Assembly: GCA_014529385.2 (NCBI GenBank)
Contig: CM043966.1
Coordinates: 43,035,037-43,099,036, forward strand
DNA: 64,000 nt
Source: Adiantum capillus-veneris
Taxonomy: Eukaryota > Streptophyta > Polypodiopsida > Polypodiales > Pteridaceae
Reading direction: 5' to 3'
Shown: one piece after another, positions 26,150 to 36,854 of the stretch
Layout: the number at the start of each line of letters is the position of its first letter
Numbering within the stretch: the stretch's first letter is position 1
Notes under the pieces: generated by a model
Database searches by the model: none
What the model saw: the letters and a program-made list of their open reading frames with translations, nothing else
What the model was told of the DNA's origin: nothing
Program-made: the position numbers and the translations under genes

Positions 26150-26712
26150 TCCCATCGCTGAGGAGTTAATTTAGAGAAGTAGCATAAAATTCATCCCCCA
26201 TGGTAATACCACCCGGCTGTTAAGTTCAAAAAAAGAAAATCCTTAATGGGAAATTAACTTACTAAATCAGTATCAAATTGACGCCCCGCTTAGTGATCCA
26301 CCAACAAATTTTACATGGCGAAATTGCTTAAACTATCATCTAGAGCATCTTAGCGAATCCCCCGAGAGACCAAGGCCATCAAATTTTACCACAAAGCAAA
26401 TATTTTCCATTCAAGCAAGTGGAGGAAAGCCAGGAAATACCTTCAAGAAAGAGGAAACACAGTGACCTCAACAATGAATGTACGTACACAACAATGGGCA
26501 AGTGTAGTTCACTGGCACATGCTCAGCAAAAAGCTTTTAAAGGAGGTGGAGAAAAAGAATGCCAACAAATTTTCACGAGCAAAAACAAAAAAACCACACT
26601 TCAAGAGTGGGAATACAGTAAACCTCAACAATCCATTGCACATGATCATATGATGCTCATAGCCAAACTCTGATATCGAAGCTAGCATATGAGTATTGGA
26701 GCACCATAAGCT

Positions 26713-26976
26713 ATGCTTTTAAAAGCTGTTCCTGATGCAGATTTTGGACAAATTGTAATAGTGCTCAAAGAAAACGACCCTATGCCCAAAATTGAATATG
26801 TCATCAACTCTCTTCAAGAGCACGAGGAGAAGCTTGCAACCAAAGACATTGGAGGAGCTCTAATTGTTACCAAAACTCACTACAATAGAAGCACCAAAAG
26901 GAATTTAAAATACACACATTGTGGACAAACAAATCATCTTTCAACAGATTGCGAATCTTTGTCGCATTTGTGGTAA
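26713..26976 (+). pseudogene. Copia-type Gag fragment with a mutated zinc knuckle
   Basis: An 87-codon ORF begins LLKAVPDADFGQIVI and contains VINSLQEHEEKL. It ends in YTHCGQTNHLSTDC. The last part is a C-x2-C-x4-H-x4-C knuckle in which the first Cys is Tyr (TAC), consistent with a single base change. Upstream coding sequence is not continuous, so this is a remnant. Confidence 0.6.
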
Positions 26977-27777
26977 GAACAAACATATTTGTCACGTGCA
27001 CATCTAACCCTACATGCATGCGGACAAGCTGTAACTCCTACTTCTAGGGTTTAGGACAGCCTAGGAAGTGTTTTGGCACCCTTGTGAGCCTGTAAGCAGG
27101 ACATGCATATCTAGATACTTTAAATTAGTTGCATACCCTCTGATTGCAAATGAGCATAGCCACTGTCTACTAGGTGTAGGCACTGAGGAGTGTTCCCATA
27201 GTATCCAGCCTAGATATTTATCTGCATGTGCAACACCTCTTATAAGTGAGTTTATTAACTCTTTAATAAGTGACATTTTAAGAAATAGTGGGATTTTTAT
27301 TGGAATTGCCCGACCCAGCTTTAATTCCATATATAAATGACCCTAGGGGTCACTTCTCCAGATAAGTCAATACCCTCAGTACCAGCACCAAGCACCCACA
27401 GTACCTTACCATCTCTTGCATTTTTGCACCAGAGGAGCCAACACCCCATCGGTACCAGCGTTTTCAGTTTTTAGCCATAACCTCGCTGCACCTTTGCAGC
27501 TCCAGCCACCCATCAATATCAGCGTTTTCAGATTCAGCCCTCAAATCGCAAATCAGCCCATAGCCTTGTCGAGATTGCATATCCCATTCAACATCCCTAG
27601 CATTTTACATTTTCAGCCATTTGCCTTGCGGATCCAAGCACCTACAGCAAGATCCCATCAGCTCTCAACATCTAGGACCTTTGTATCAGCATTTCTGCAA
27701 TCTAAAGCAAATACCTCTCTAGCAATAGAGAGAGGGGCCCTTGGAGTGGGGTTTGGGACCCCATCTAGTGTTAGTCT

Positions 27778-27778
<1 letters not shown>
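26977..27778. other. Gene-free interval with a TATA-like box
   Basis: No coding sequence is recognised. A TATATAAA motif at 27330-27337 in otherwise non-coding sequence could be a promoter inside an LTR, but no partner LTR was found. Confidence 0.3.

Positions 27779-27848
<70 letters not shown>
27779..27848. repeat. (CT)n(CA)n compound microsatellite
   Basis: About 9 CT units are followed by about 25 CA units. Confidence 0.95.
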
Positions 27849-27852
<4 letters not shown>

Positions 27853-27934
27853 AAACCTTCACTCACAATATCATTCTCTCTCTAGTCTTTGCACATCTCT
27901 CACATGAAGTAAAAGTAAGTCTGGCGGCAATGAT

Positions 27935-28065
27935 CCCCCCTTGGAATAAAACAAGCCAAGATATAAAGTGCCACTAAGGTAGCGGAAAATCCTCTTGATA
28001 GCCTGCCAATGCTTAGACCCTGGACTATGCATAAATCTGCAGCTTGGACCATAAGCTCTTGCATT
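27935..28065 (-). pseudogene. Copia RT/RNase H junction fragment
   Basis: A short minus-strand segment encodes CRFMHSPGSKHWQAIKRIFR and then YLSGTLYLGLFYS. This is a hallmark block between RT and RNase H in Ty1/copia polyproteins. Both sides break off, and the upstream side abuts a Ty3-type gag fragment. It is therefore a chimeric junction. Confidence 0.7.
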
Positions 28066-28480
28066 GTGGATACTTGTTAGACAGACAATACTCTTGTAAC
28101 GATGATAGCAGTCCAATTGTGTATCGCTCGCATTGGTTCCCCAAGGGAATCGACTTAAAGAAAGACATCGGAAGGTAGTTGTGGAGAAACCTTTGGTTAT
28201 AGTCTTCCATGGTCTCTGTTGAAAGAATTTTCAAGTTGACCCTGACAAGATCTGGATTTCAAGTAGAAAAGTGATATAACTGCGTCTTGAAAGCTTTCCA
28301 TTTCCTTGGAGCATGCGGTTGTGTCGTGATTGAACTCCACCACTGCTTGGCATTATCGTTAAGAAATCCAGCTGCTCGAGAAAACTTTGATTCTTTTGTA
28401 AAGTTCCCAAAGTGTAGAAGATGTCGAATTGTTGGAGGAACTGTAAAGCTTTCTTCCGATCTTTCACTCTTGAATAGGTA
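28025..28480 (-). pseudogene. Retrotransposon Gag fragment
   Basis: One minus-strand frame reads AAGFLNDNAKQWWSSI and KWKAFKTQLYHFST, where WW...W..F spacing is typical of the Retrotrans_gag domain. It continues with ETMEDYNQRFLHNYLPM. A stop after FHFST-like sequence and a frame change separate the pieces. A degenerate tRNA-Met primer-binding site lies upstream at 28971. Confidence 0.65.
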
Positions 28481-28970
28481 AAAGATTTTACTGTAGTGCC
28501 ACCATCTTTGAAATCCTTTGGCTAGTTAGACATGTACCCGGATATGGATAATAAGGATATCCATACGGGCTCCAACCATTGTACCCTAGTGGCAGTGGTG
28601 GTGGGGGAGGTGGTGACGACGGTGATGGAAGAAGTGATTGCTTTGAATCAGGGTCAGATGGCTACACCATGTTCCTCAAGACTCCCCCAATTGAAACAAA
28701 CGGGTGGGAAGGTTGCCAGTTAGAGGCTCTTGCACTTTTTTCTGATGCCAGAGGAGGGGGGTACCACCTGGGGCATCAGAGGGGCTAACATATAGTTCAA
28801 AAACTGTTGGAAACTTTCTAGCATTGGGAGATTCTGTTGAGGATGCCGCAAAGTATGTCACGAAGCTTATCGAGAAGAAACTGCAGGTACTCTACCGAAT
28901 CCATAAATGCCATGATGCTTTATTTGTTCTTGGTAAGATCGGTATGCTTTGAGAAAAGCACATGACTTGA

Positions 28971-28982
28971 GCTTTGATACCA
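28971..28982 (-). promoter_or_regulatory. Candidate tRNA-Met primer-binding site
   Basis: The minus strand reads TGGTATCAAAGC, one mismatch from the standard TGGTATCAGAGC. It lies upstream of the minus-strand gag fragment, as expected. The adjoining LTR end is not canonical. Confidence 0.55.
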
Positions 28983-29055
28983 CTATAACCGGAGGGCACC
29001 ACGTGCCAATGGAAAAGAATAGGTGCAACAAACTTTTATGCACTTCAATAACAAC

Positions 29056-29340
29056 TAAGTTGAAAGAGATGCATGACACAGGAGATGCAGAGTGGTGGAG
29101 TTCCACCCCAAGAGAGGAGGTATATCTTTATATTGCTTCAACTCAATACAAGGTTGCTGGATTTTCTTTGCATCCGTTCCCGAAAGAATGCCAGAGAGAA
29201 CTAAATTGAAAGAGATGCACGACACAGGAGACGTAGAGTGGCGGAGTTCCACCCCAAGAGAGAAGGTATATCTTTATATTGCTTCAACTCAATACAAGGT
29301 TGGTGGCTCTGCTCTGCATCCGCTCTCACAAAAATGCTAG
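29056..29340. repeat. 146-bp tandem duplication
   Basis: Copies start at 29056 and 29202 (taa(g/a)ttgaaagagatgca). They run through ggagttccaccccaagagag and ttcaactcaatacaaggttg with scattered substitutions. Position beside the primer-binding site suggests it lies inside an LTR. Confidence 0.85.
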
Positions 29341-29949
29341 AGAGAGAACCACCCTTCAGAGAGAGAAGCCACCCTTCATATATAAAGGCCCTAGGCCCAA
29401 AAGCAGTACATGAAAAGCATCAATATAAACACATCTTATCCAAAAGTATCTGGCCCAAAAGTTGCCAGCACTAAACCAGGGAATTCCGTACACTGCCACA
29501 TCAGCAAGCTGCATTGAAAAATGGGGAGCGGCTATACAGCTGCCACATCATCTTGTCAATGCAATTTGCGAGCTATCCGTACAGTCATGCCACATCATTA
29601 GTTGGTTGCACATCTTTTTTCTAGGTTCTGTGTGGTCCTGCTTTAATATTTTGGCCCCATCGGACGAGGTCCCATAAGTTGGTAACAACATTTTTAATAA
29701 TTTGCCCCACTCGGCGAGGATCTGTAAGTTGGTGAAAACTTCTACTTCTTCTACTGCTTCTAGGGTTTAGGCGCCTTGGCCAGGATCTGCAAGTTGGCTT
29801 AGGTCTTTAGTAGCTTGACACTCCAACAGTTTGTGACGCATGCAAGTGCTATCCTCAAAGAGCGACCCACTCAAGGAGGCCGTTGAGTCATCGCATATAC
29901 AAGGTAGAGACGACAACTCCAACAATGCAGTCACTGGAAAGTTGAAAGA

Positions 29950-30520
29950 GATGCATCTGTGATTTTACCAATTTAACGCTTACTTTGCTACTAGCAAGAA
30001 GAACAATAACAATAAAGTTTTGACTGTTGCCATGTATTTGTTGGGTGATGCCATTAATTGGTATCAAGCCTAACAAGAGGAACAGATGGACGAGCACCTT
30101 GATCATGCCGAGGATGGCAAGCCACTATCCTTCAGATGGGTAGAATTCTAAAAGAAGCTCAAGGCTCGTTTTATGCCACTGCAATACCTTGATTGGTTGA
30201 AAGAGGACTGGAGGAGGCCTCATGAAAAATGGAACTCCAATTATATTTTCTCTAACCGTATTTTGCATATTGATGCTCAATTGCGTAAGTCAGATGAGGA
30301 TCACATTTATTAATAAGTTTGACCATAACTAAGTTTCAGGGTGAAATTGTTGCACATCTGCCGATTCAAGAATCCAATTGACGCAGGGAATGGCTCGTTG
30401 GATTCCTCTACCCTAAAGCGGTTGGAGAAGACGGTTCATCAAGAGGCAAAATATAATCTGGGTCTCCAAGAATCAGCAAATCATGGGTCTCCGTGGAAGA
30501 CTTGGGAGCGGAAGCCCCTC
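29950..30520 (+). pseudogene. Ty3-type Gag fragment, plus strand
   Basis: One frame reads VLTVAMYLLGDAINWYQA, WVEF*KKLKARFMPL and DWLKEDWRR. These match the Retrotrans_gag core (hydrophobic W, then W..F...F). TAA stops occur at two sites. The trace ends at 30525, where minus-strand copia sequence begins, so this is an insertion junction or recombinant. Confidence 0.6.
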
Positions 30521-30524
30521 TAAA

Positions 30525-31156
30525 GGTAAAAAGTCGTCAAAGACAACATCACGGTTGCGTACAACATCCTTCTTCTTTGGATCATAAAATTGATATCCCT
30601 CTATAGAGAATTGTAGCTAACAAAAAACATTCTCCTAGACTTGGGGTCAAACTTCCCCCTCTGTTCCTTCAGTACATGGACATATGCATCGCTCCCAAAG
30701 ATCTGAAATAGGAGACATCAAGCTTCTTACCAAAATAAGCTTCAAGCAGGGTCTTGCCTGGAACTAAAGAGGTTGGAGATCGGTTTATGTTATGAACTGC
30801 CTCTGCCCATAAAAACTTTGGCAAGTCTCGATGGACAAGCATGGTCCGTGCCATATCTACCACTGTCTTATTCTTCTGCTCCACAATTCCGTTCTCTATA
30901 GGCGATCCGGTATTCACAAGATCTCGCTTGATGCCATTGTCCGCTTGGAGGTAAACTCCCCACCTTTACACCTGATTGCTTTCCTTCTCCACAAGAGAAC
31001 ACAATTCTTAAAAAGGCCAAATGCCTCATACTTGTGTTGTATAAAATATACCCACGAAAAGCGGTTGAAATTGTTAGTGAGCAACATGAAATAGAGAGCC
31101 TTGCCAAGGGAAGGAGTCTGCATAGGTCCACAAGGGTCCGTGTGAACCAACTCCAA
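30525..31156 (-). pseudogene. Copia integrase
   Basis: The core begins with ELVHTDPCGPMQTPSLG (31155), where Asp is the first catalytic residue. CKGGEFTS follows near 30950. The Glu region is NGIVEQKNKTVVDMARTML near 30880, with PKFLWAEAV. The C-terminal end is at DVVRNRDVVFDDF near 30545. Two overlapping frames (30914-31156 and 30669-30917) show a frameshift between the second Asp and the Glu region. Confidence 0.8.
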
Positions 31157-31163
31157 AACGGCA

Positions 31164-31335
31164 ATGGTTTGGCGGGTAGAAGGCCTCTAAATAGATTCTT
31201 GATGTTGCTTCATATGAATGCAAGTAATGCATTTGTAGGAAGTAATGCATTCGTAGGAAGTAATGGTTTGGCGGGTAGAAGGCCTCTAAATAGATTCTTG
31301 ATGTTGCTTCCTACGAATGCAAGTAATGCATTTCC
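31164..31335. repeat. 99-bp tandem duplication inside copia pol
   Basis: The string tggtttggcgggtagaaggc through gcaagtaatgcatt occurs at about 31165 and 31264. The period is about 99 bp, a multiple of three. Confidence 0.85.
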
Positions 31336-31963
31336 CATGCTTACTCCAAACATCTGGTAAGACTATAAATATTTGCTCATGAAAAGCAAGCCAAAGAGAA
31401 TCATTGTTCAAATGACCCAGTCTAAAATACCAAAGATCACCTATAGTTATCCATGTTGCTAAAGAAAGAGCATCGAGCCTATAGAGTCCGTTCTTCATTG
31501 AGACCCCTCCAACCTCCTTGTTGGATTCACGGTCCCAAATAGATACCACATCCGTTGTAAACATCACCTCCATGTCAAGCTTGCACACTTTGTGCATAGA
31601 CATAAGACGAAATCCCAGCTTCAGAGCATAAAGTACCTTGGAGGTATGCATATCCCCGTTGCCATTGGGAATCAACTCCATAGACCCCTTGCTATAAACA
31701 GGAATTTCAGATTTGTCACCAATAAAGATGGTACCACAGTGTCGCCGCGTGTTGGACAAAAGATCCTTTGAAGGTATCATGTGCCGTGAGGCACCACTAT
31801 CCAGAATCCAATTACAATCATCTCGAACCGCAAGAATCGATGAAACAATGTCCTTGGACAGTCCTCTAAGGGTACAATCTCTAAATGAACAAAGGTTGGT
31901 GACTGTACCACTGCAGTTGAAAAAGTCAAAGCATCTCCAACTCATTTTGGACACTTCTGTCAA
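31286..31963 (-). pseudogene. Copia protease and GAG-pre-integrase domain
   Basis: The protease active site is NWILDSGASRHMIPSKD near 31810, with the canonical DSGA. It continues to VLYALKLGFRLMSMHKVCK. The GAG-pre-integrase zinc region WYFRLGHLNNDSL ends with CITCIRRKQHQES near 31300. A roughly 99-bp tandem duplication (31164-31335) lies just after this domain and interrupts the link to the integrase core. Confidence 0.8.
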
Positions 31964-32074
31964 TAATGGCCTTTTTCACCACAACTATGCAATGTCTTTC
32001 CGCATTCAAGGCTTCCCTTTCAGCATCACTCTTCTTGTCTTTGGTGGTGTTGTTGCTTTTCTTCTTAATACCCT

Positions 32075-32284
32075 TCATTGTTGGAAGAACCAATCAAGGT
32101 TTTGGAGTGGTGTACCCTTGAGGATAATGAAGGACGAGATTTGAGCATTGACATGCTCCCATAGCTTTGCTCCCGCAAGGTCCTTTGGCTTTTGAAAGTT
32201 GCTTGAAACAAAGCGTCCAAGCTTGTAAGAGTCGAAGAATGCCATAATGGTTTCTTTTCGAATGGCATAGTTTTCTCCATTCAA
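32075..32284 (-). pseudogene. Copia Gag N-terminus
   Basis: The start MNGENYAIRKETIMAFF is the typical copia Gag opening (L/MNG.NY..W). Here the usual Trp is Arg. The next segment of the gag gene is in other frames toward 31963. It lies about 390 bp downstream of the primer-binding site. Confidence 0.65.
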
Positions 32285-32671
32285 TTGCCAATTTGAGGGA
32301 AAGGTAGGGAGTGTTGGTATCTTGATTGGTTGATCACCTACACCCGAGTAGAACTAGGACCAATCTCCCTACTCCTCGTTAACGGGTGGTTCTCCACCAC
32401 TGCCGATCTCATCCCCAAAATGTACTTTCTTATCACGTACCATAGTCATGTCACAATCATCACTCCTCTCCATGGTGTTGGAGAACTTGGGCATGTGATG
32501 AGGCTAAGTGAAGGTAGAGGAAGGAAAATCTGCAAATTTTCCCACTACAGCTGAAATCAGCCCCAAATGAGTAAAAAACGCAGAAAATATAGCAAACTGT
32601 CTCTTTTCGTTGTGAAAATTCAGCACCAAAAACTCGCACAAATCACCAATCCAATTCGAGAGCATGTCGTG

Positions 32672-32683
32672 GCTCTGATACCA
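32672..32683 (-). promoter_or_regulatory. tRNA-Met primer-binding site of the copia element
   Basis: The minus strand reads TGGTATCAGAGC, a perfect match to the standard site. It is directly preceded by the LTR terminus TGACA. Confidence 0.85.
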
Positions 32684-32878
32684 TGTCAAAGGTGTGGTGA
32701 AAAAGGGTGATTTGGGTGATAATTTAGCTTGCAACCGCGAGCAAAACTCCTCTTGGGATTGAGCAACCAAGGATCTCAAACGGGCATAGGCAGCCAAGCA
32801 CGCACTCTTGTAGGGGCTCAATACGGAGGGGAAGGAAAGCACTAGAGAGAGGGAGAGAGATTGCAATGCAAAATGCTG

Positions 32879-32891
32879 GGGGGGGGGGGGG

Positions 32892-32940
<49 letters not shown>
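32879..32940. repeat. (G)n(GA)n microsatellite
   Basis: About 16 G followed by about 23 GA units, within the copia LTR region. Confidence 0.95.
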
Positions 32941-32944
<4 letters not shown>

Positions 32945-33225
32945 AAATTATTTTGTCGTCGTAGGAAACTATCCCAAGAGACATCAGAGATCTATCCAAT
33001 GAGCAGAGTTGAACTCAAGACCTGTTATTCAAGTGGGAATGGCATAACCAATCTATCACACTTAGATGATAGAAAAGTTATACCATTTTCCTCTTTTTAT
33101 TAGCATAGAGGCACACACCCACACACACACACACGAGAAGAACAAAATTTTAACGTCGTAGGAAACTATCCCAAGAGACCTTAAAGATCTATCCGACGAG
33201 GAGATTTGAACTCAAGACCTGTTCA
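32945..33225 (-). repeat. tRNA-related SINE-like repeat, 1.5 copies
   Basis: On the minus strand a tRNA-like head shows GATAGATTGGTTATGCC (A-box-like) and, about 30 bp on, GGTCTTGAGTTCAACTC (B-box-like). A tail ggatagtttcctacgacg follows. The complete copy is about 33105-32945, and a second partial head starts at 33225. A CA run separates them. The same module occurs at 55010-55265 inside CACTA 2. The A box is degenerate. Confidence 0.55.
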
Positions 33226-33230
33226 ACGAG

Positions 33231-33356
<126 letters not shown>

Positions 33357-33359
33357 TGA

Positions 33360-34183
33360 TGAGAAATGCTAGAGAGAGAGAAAGAGGCCATGCACTGCAA
33401 AACACTAGCAGATGGAAAACGCTAATGAGAGAGTGTGCCCAGACGTTGGTACTCTGCAATGATCACAACATGCCAAAAGTACAAGAAGAGGGGGGGTGGG
33501 GGGTGGCTACCTACCTGTACAGGACAATTGGGAAAATGCCCTACTTGCCTGACAAAAAACCCCACGATCCCAAAAACCTATAAAAATGCTAAAAATATGC
33601 CAACTCACTGAAAGCCTAGTACAAAATTTAGTAGTAGAACTGCAAAGAAATAGAGAATCTGACCCCAACAAACCCTAGGAATGGGGGTCCCGCCTCATGC
33701 CGGCCTACCGGGTGCGCAACACCGTGGAGTGAATCGCGAAGAAAAGGTACGTTAAAACCAGCCTGTGGGGCGGTAGGCTTTGGCTTTCACACGAAATTCT
33801 TTACTTTAGACACACACAAAGCTCGCACTTTTGAAAGGAAACCTGCGACGGGAATTAACAGTTAAGCACACACACGGCTTGGAAGCTAGAATGCTCCAAG
33901 CAGACACCAACAACCTGTAGGTCCCAAAATTGGCACCCCTTTCGGTATTTCTTTGTACTTTAAGAGGGTAGATTACAAGAAGAGTCCTCAGAATTCTTTG
34001 CCTGTATCCAGCAGATACCACCTGTTTTGGAAAAATTTTGACAGCATAACAGCCCCAAAACTTGCATGAAACTAGTTCCCCTGCTAGAACTCACTTCCAC
34101 TGGCAAAAACCCTCTGATTTTTGCCCAAAAACTGTAAATTCAGCACACTGTATTTACTAGTTTTTGCCTTGTTTTTAGCCTTA
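33360..34183. other. Gene-free interval
   Basis: No supported ORF. It probably includes the remaining copia LTR at its left. The sequence is of mixed composition. Confidence 0.4.
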
Positions 34184-36854
34184 AACAGTTTTAGGCCAAG
34201 GCACATTTATAGTTGCTGATGTATTTGGAACCAGAGTGGACAAACCAGTCAATGGATTCAGGTTGAAGAAATTTCAAGGTAAACCACCTCACCTTGATTG
34301 GTTGACACCAAAAGTGGTAGGTGTTGCTTTGTGTGAGGCAGTTGAATTACCAGTTTTTCAGAGTCAGCAAGCAGTGCTATCAAGTGAGCATGGTATTAGA
34401 AGCAATGTTGATAAGCGTTTCAGCAGAGAACAGGTGATGAAGGAAGGCAGGAGGAGTGCTTGGCAAGGTTCTAATGGGTGGAAATTCACTTCAGATAAAC
34501 ATGATCCAGTATGCAGTCATCTAGTTTGGTGCATCGGATGTTGGTTGATCGGAATTTGGTGCATCGGAATTAACTGGATCGGAATTTTTAAACCTGAAAG
34601 TAAAGGGTTTAACGTTCAACAATATTTGGGTTTGTGGGAAAATTATTTGCCACTAGCTGAAATCATTGGGGCGCGGGAGCTGTTAAGGAGGTCACTCAGA
34701 GGATGCATGCAACGCGATTCTTATGAAATGTTCGTCTCTTCGCCGTGCAAGTACCTATCTACTGATTACTTCTTGCAGTTGCCTTCTTCATCTACTCCTT
34801 CATCAAGCACTATGGCCCCTAAAGCAAAGCCTGCAGTAGCCATGAGACCGGAGGCTGAAACTGAGTCGACAGAGCCTGTCACAACCACGCTGAGGAGAAA
34901 GGGACTCAACCTGCGGGTGGATGTAAGTGATGAGGAGGAAGAGGAGTTCTCAGAGGAGGAACCGCCACCTTTGTCGGCAAACAAGATGCTTCAGAGTTTG
35001 ATGGACCCGTACACAGATCTCAAGATTGAGATGGAAGCTGATACAGAGAAGAATGAGAAATGGCTCAGACAGTTGGGGCTTTATGAGTATGCAATGTTGC
35101 CATGGAAAGAATGGAAAGGAATTTTTTATGCCAAGTCACAAGCAGAGTTGCTAAGGAAGACCAGAGGAGCAATATTTGACAAGGTCATGTTGCGCCCATA
35201 GGTTATTGCTGCAGTGTTCAAGTTACCATTTACAACAGTTACTGTTCCACCAAAGTGTTCAGATGATTGTTTGAAGAAGGAGTTTGGGTCCAGAGAAGGG
35301 ACAAGATTGTATTACATGCTTAAAAATGTGGAGTATGGCCGCAGGGAACAGTTAAAGTGGTATCTTGAGAGGGTTTGTTTTTTGGCTAAATTTGACTATA
35401 TGTCAAAAGAAAATTATGCTCCATTGGCGTTTGCAGAGCAGGGAGGCTGTTTCAGTTGGGCCCATTGGGTCCATGAAAAAATTCATGCAGAAGTTTTTAC
35501 TCCAGATAAGAGGAAGCGTTAGTGTAGCAGTAGATTGGCTCCATTCCTAGCTGCATTATTCAAGTATGCTAGTACGGTGAAAGCTGGAGAAACTGTGGTG
35601 CCAAATATCTCTGCTACTGCTACTGAGTCAGAAGTTCAGAAGAACAAAAGTAAAGAGCAGGTTGATGAACTAGAGAAGCTGTTTGATGGAGAACCAAAAA
35701 AGAGAAAGCAGTTTCAAGATCTGATGGAGGTTGGTTACACAGAGGAGGAGGCTAGAGAAGCTGTGGCTAGCCCAGATTTATTTCAAGACTTTGGTGAGTT
35801 ATATGTCTTCTTACAAAAAGCCTTTGCAGATGTTCAAACACCAGTAAGGTTGGGAAAAACATTTACTTTGTCCAAGAAGAGAAAGGTAAGTGCTGGTGAG
35901 CAGGGTGTTGCTAAAGCTTTAGATTTTTCATTTGCTACTCCAAGTACATCTTTTAAAGCTGAAGGGAGATGTGAAGATGCTGACAGTGCTGTAAGGATGC
36001 TTAAGTTGATGCAAGAATTTGTGATGGGTTAGCAAGTACAAATGGAGGAGCATCTTAAACAGGTTGCAGATTTAGTAGTAGGTAAAGTGCAAGTAAAGCA
36101 GAAGGACATGGAATTGGAAGCTATGACTTTGCAATTGAGTCAGATTCAGGAAGTACATCAGAAAGAGTTGGAGGATATGATGAAAAAGCATCATGCAGAA
36201 GTTTCAAGAATAAAAATGTCTTTGGGACTGTTCAGAGATTGGACAATGAAGCTAGATGCCAGATTGAATGAGGAAATGGAGCATTTGTCAAAGACTAATG
36301 CTGATTTGCAGGTTCAGGTTCAAATGTTACATTAGAGGTTGATTCCTTTGCAAGAGTTGGAGAAGCAAGTAAAAGGTCAGGATGTGGATGTCAATGCAGT
36401 GCTTATGTCAGAGGGAGAAATTTCTGTCTTGAAAGATCAGCTGCTGCAAGCAGTTCAGGAAGTTTGGAAGTCTATGAAGAACCGACTTTCTGTAGCAATA
36501 AAGCATCCATATGAGATGATGAAGCAGGGATTTGTAAGTGAGCATGAGGGTGAATTACTGCAGGAGTTAGAGGATGTGAAAAAGGACAGAGACATGTGGT
36601 TCAAGATAGCTCAGGATTTAAAGTTAAAAGAATTGCAGAGGGATATGGCTGATGTTCAGTTGGAGGAACCTATTGAGGAAGGTCAAGATTTGAAGGATGA
36701 TGTAGAGATGAATCAGCAGGTTGATCAACAGGTTGAAGTACTTGAAGCAGTGGAAATTGTACCTGTTGGGATAGTGGCACCTGAGTCAATAGTTGAAGAG
36801 CATGGTATGGCTGAGCCAGATGTGGAGGCTCAAAATGAAGCTGAACCAGTGTAA
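34184..36854 (+). pseudogene. Long coiled-coil ORF with four in-frame TAGs; Ty3 pol tail plus additional ORF
   Basis: One frame runs from about 34184 to a TAA at 36852, broken only by TAG at 35199, 35520, 36030 and 36333. The first part (FIVADVFGTR, KPVNGFRLKKF) resembles the last residues of a Ty3 integrase. From an internal ATG at 34812 (MAPKAKPAVAM) it reads as a separate protein of about 680 codons. That protein has an acidic SDEEEEEFSEEE region, a globular segment (LYYMLKNVEYGRREQLKWYL), a basic segment (KKRKVS) and long heptad-like helices (36040-36640), then a Glu/Gln/Val-rich tail. I recognise no enzyme domain. It may be the additional ORF some plant Ty3 elements carry between pol and the 3' LTR. 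A host pseudogene is possible. Confidence 0.5.

Larger units (their letters stand above)
30525..32684 (-). mobile_element. Copia-type retrotransposon, 5' part
   Basis: A minus-strand Ty1/copia element is recognised by domain order gag, protease, integrase. It has a perfect primer-binding site at its 5' end and an LTR starting immediately beyond it (TGTCAAAGG at 32684 on the plus strand). Sequence stops at about 30525 at the end of integrase (DPKKKDVVRNRDVVF), so RT, RNase H and the 3' LTR are missing here. The 5' LTR region to the right holds microsatellites and a SINE-like insertion, and its outer end was not found. Confidence 0.8.

Noticed and set aside
27068-27340. Plus and minus ORFs of about 90 codons as a small gene
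   Set aside because: The two ORFs are mirror shadows, and neither has a recognisable domain or neighbour support.
31034-31360. 108-codon plus-strand ORF with repeated Asn-Gly-Leu-Ala segments
   Set aside because: The repeat comes from the 99-bp tandem duplication inside antisense copia pol.
32945-33105. Functional tRNA gene
   Set aside because: The A- and B-box-like segments are degenerate and there is no acceptor stem or clear anticodon arm; SINE-like origin fits better.
34812-36854. Reassignment of TAG to glutamine in the nuclear code of this organism
   Set aside because: The intact 1104-aa transposase has no internal TAG, and the adjacent 371-aa gene ends in TAG, so the standard code fits.
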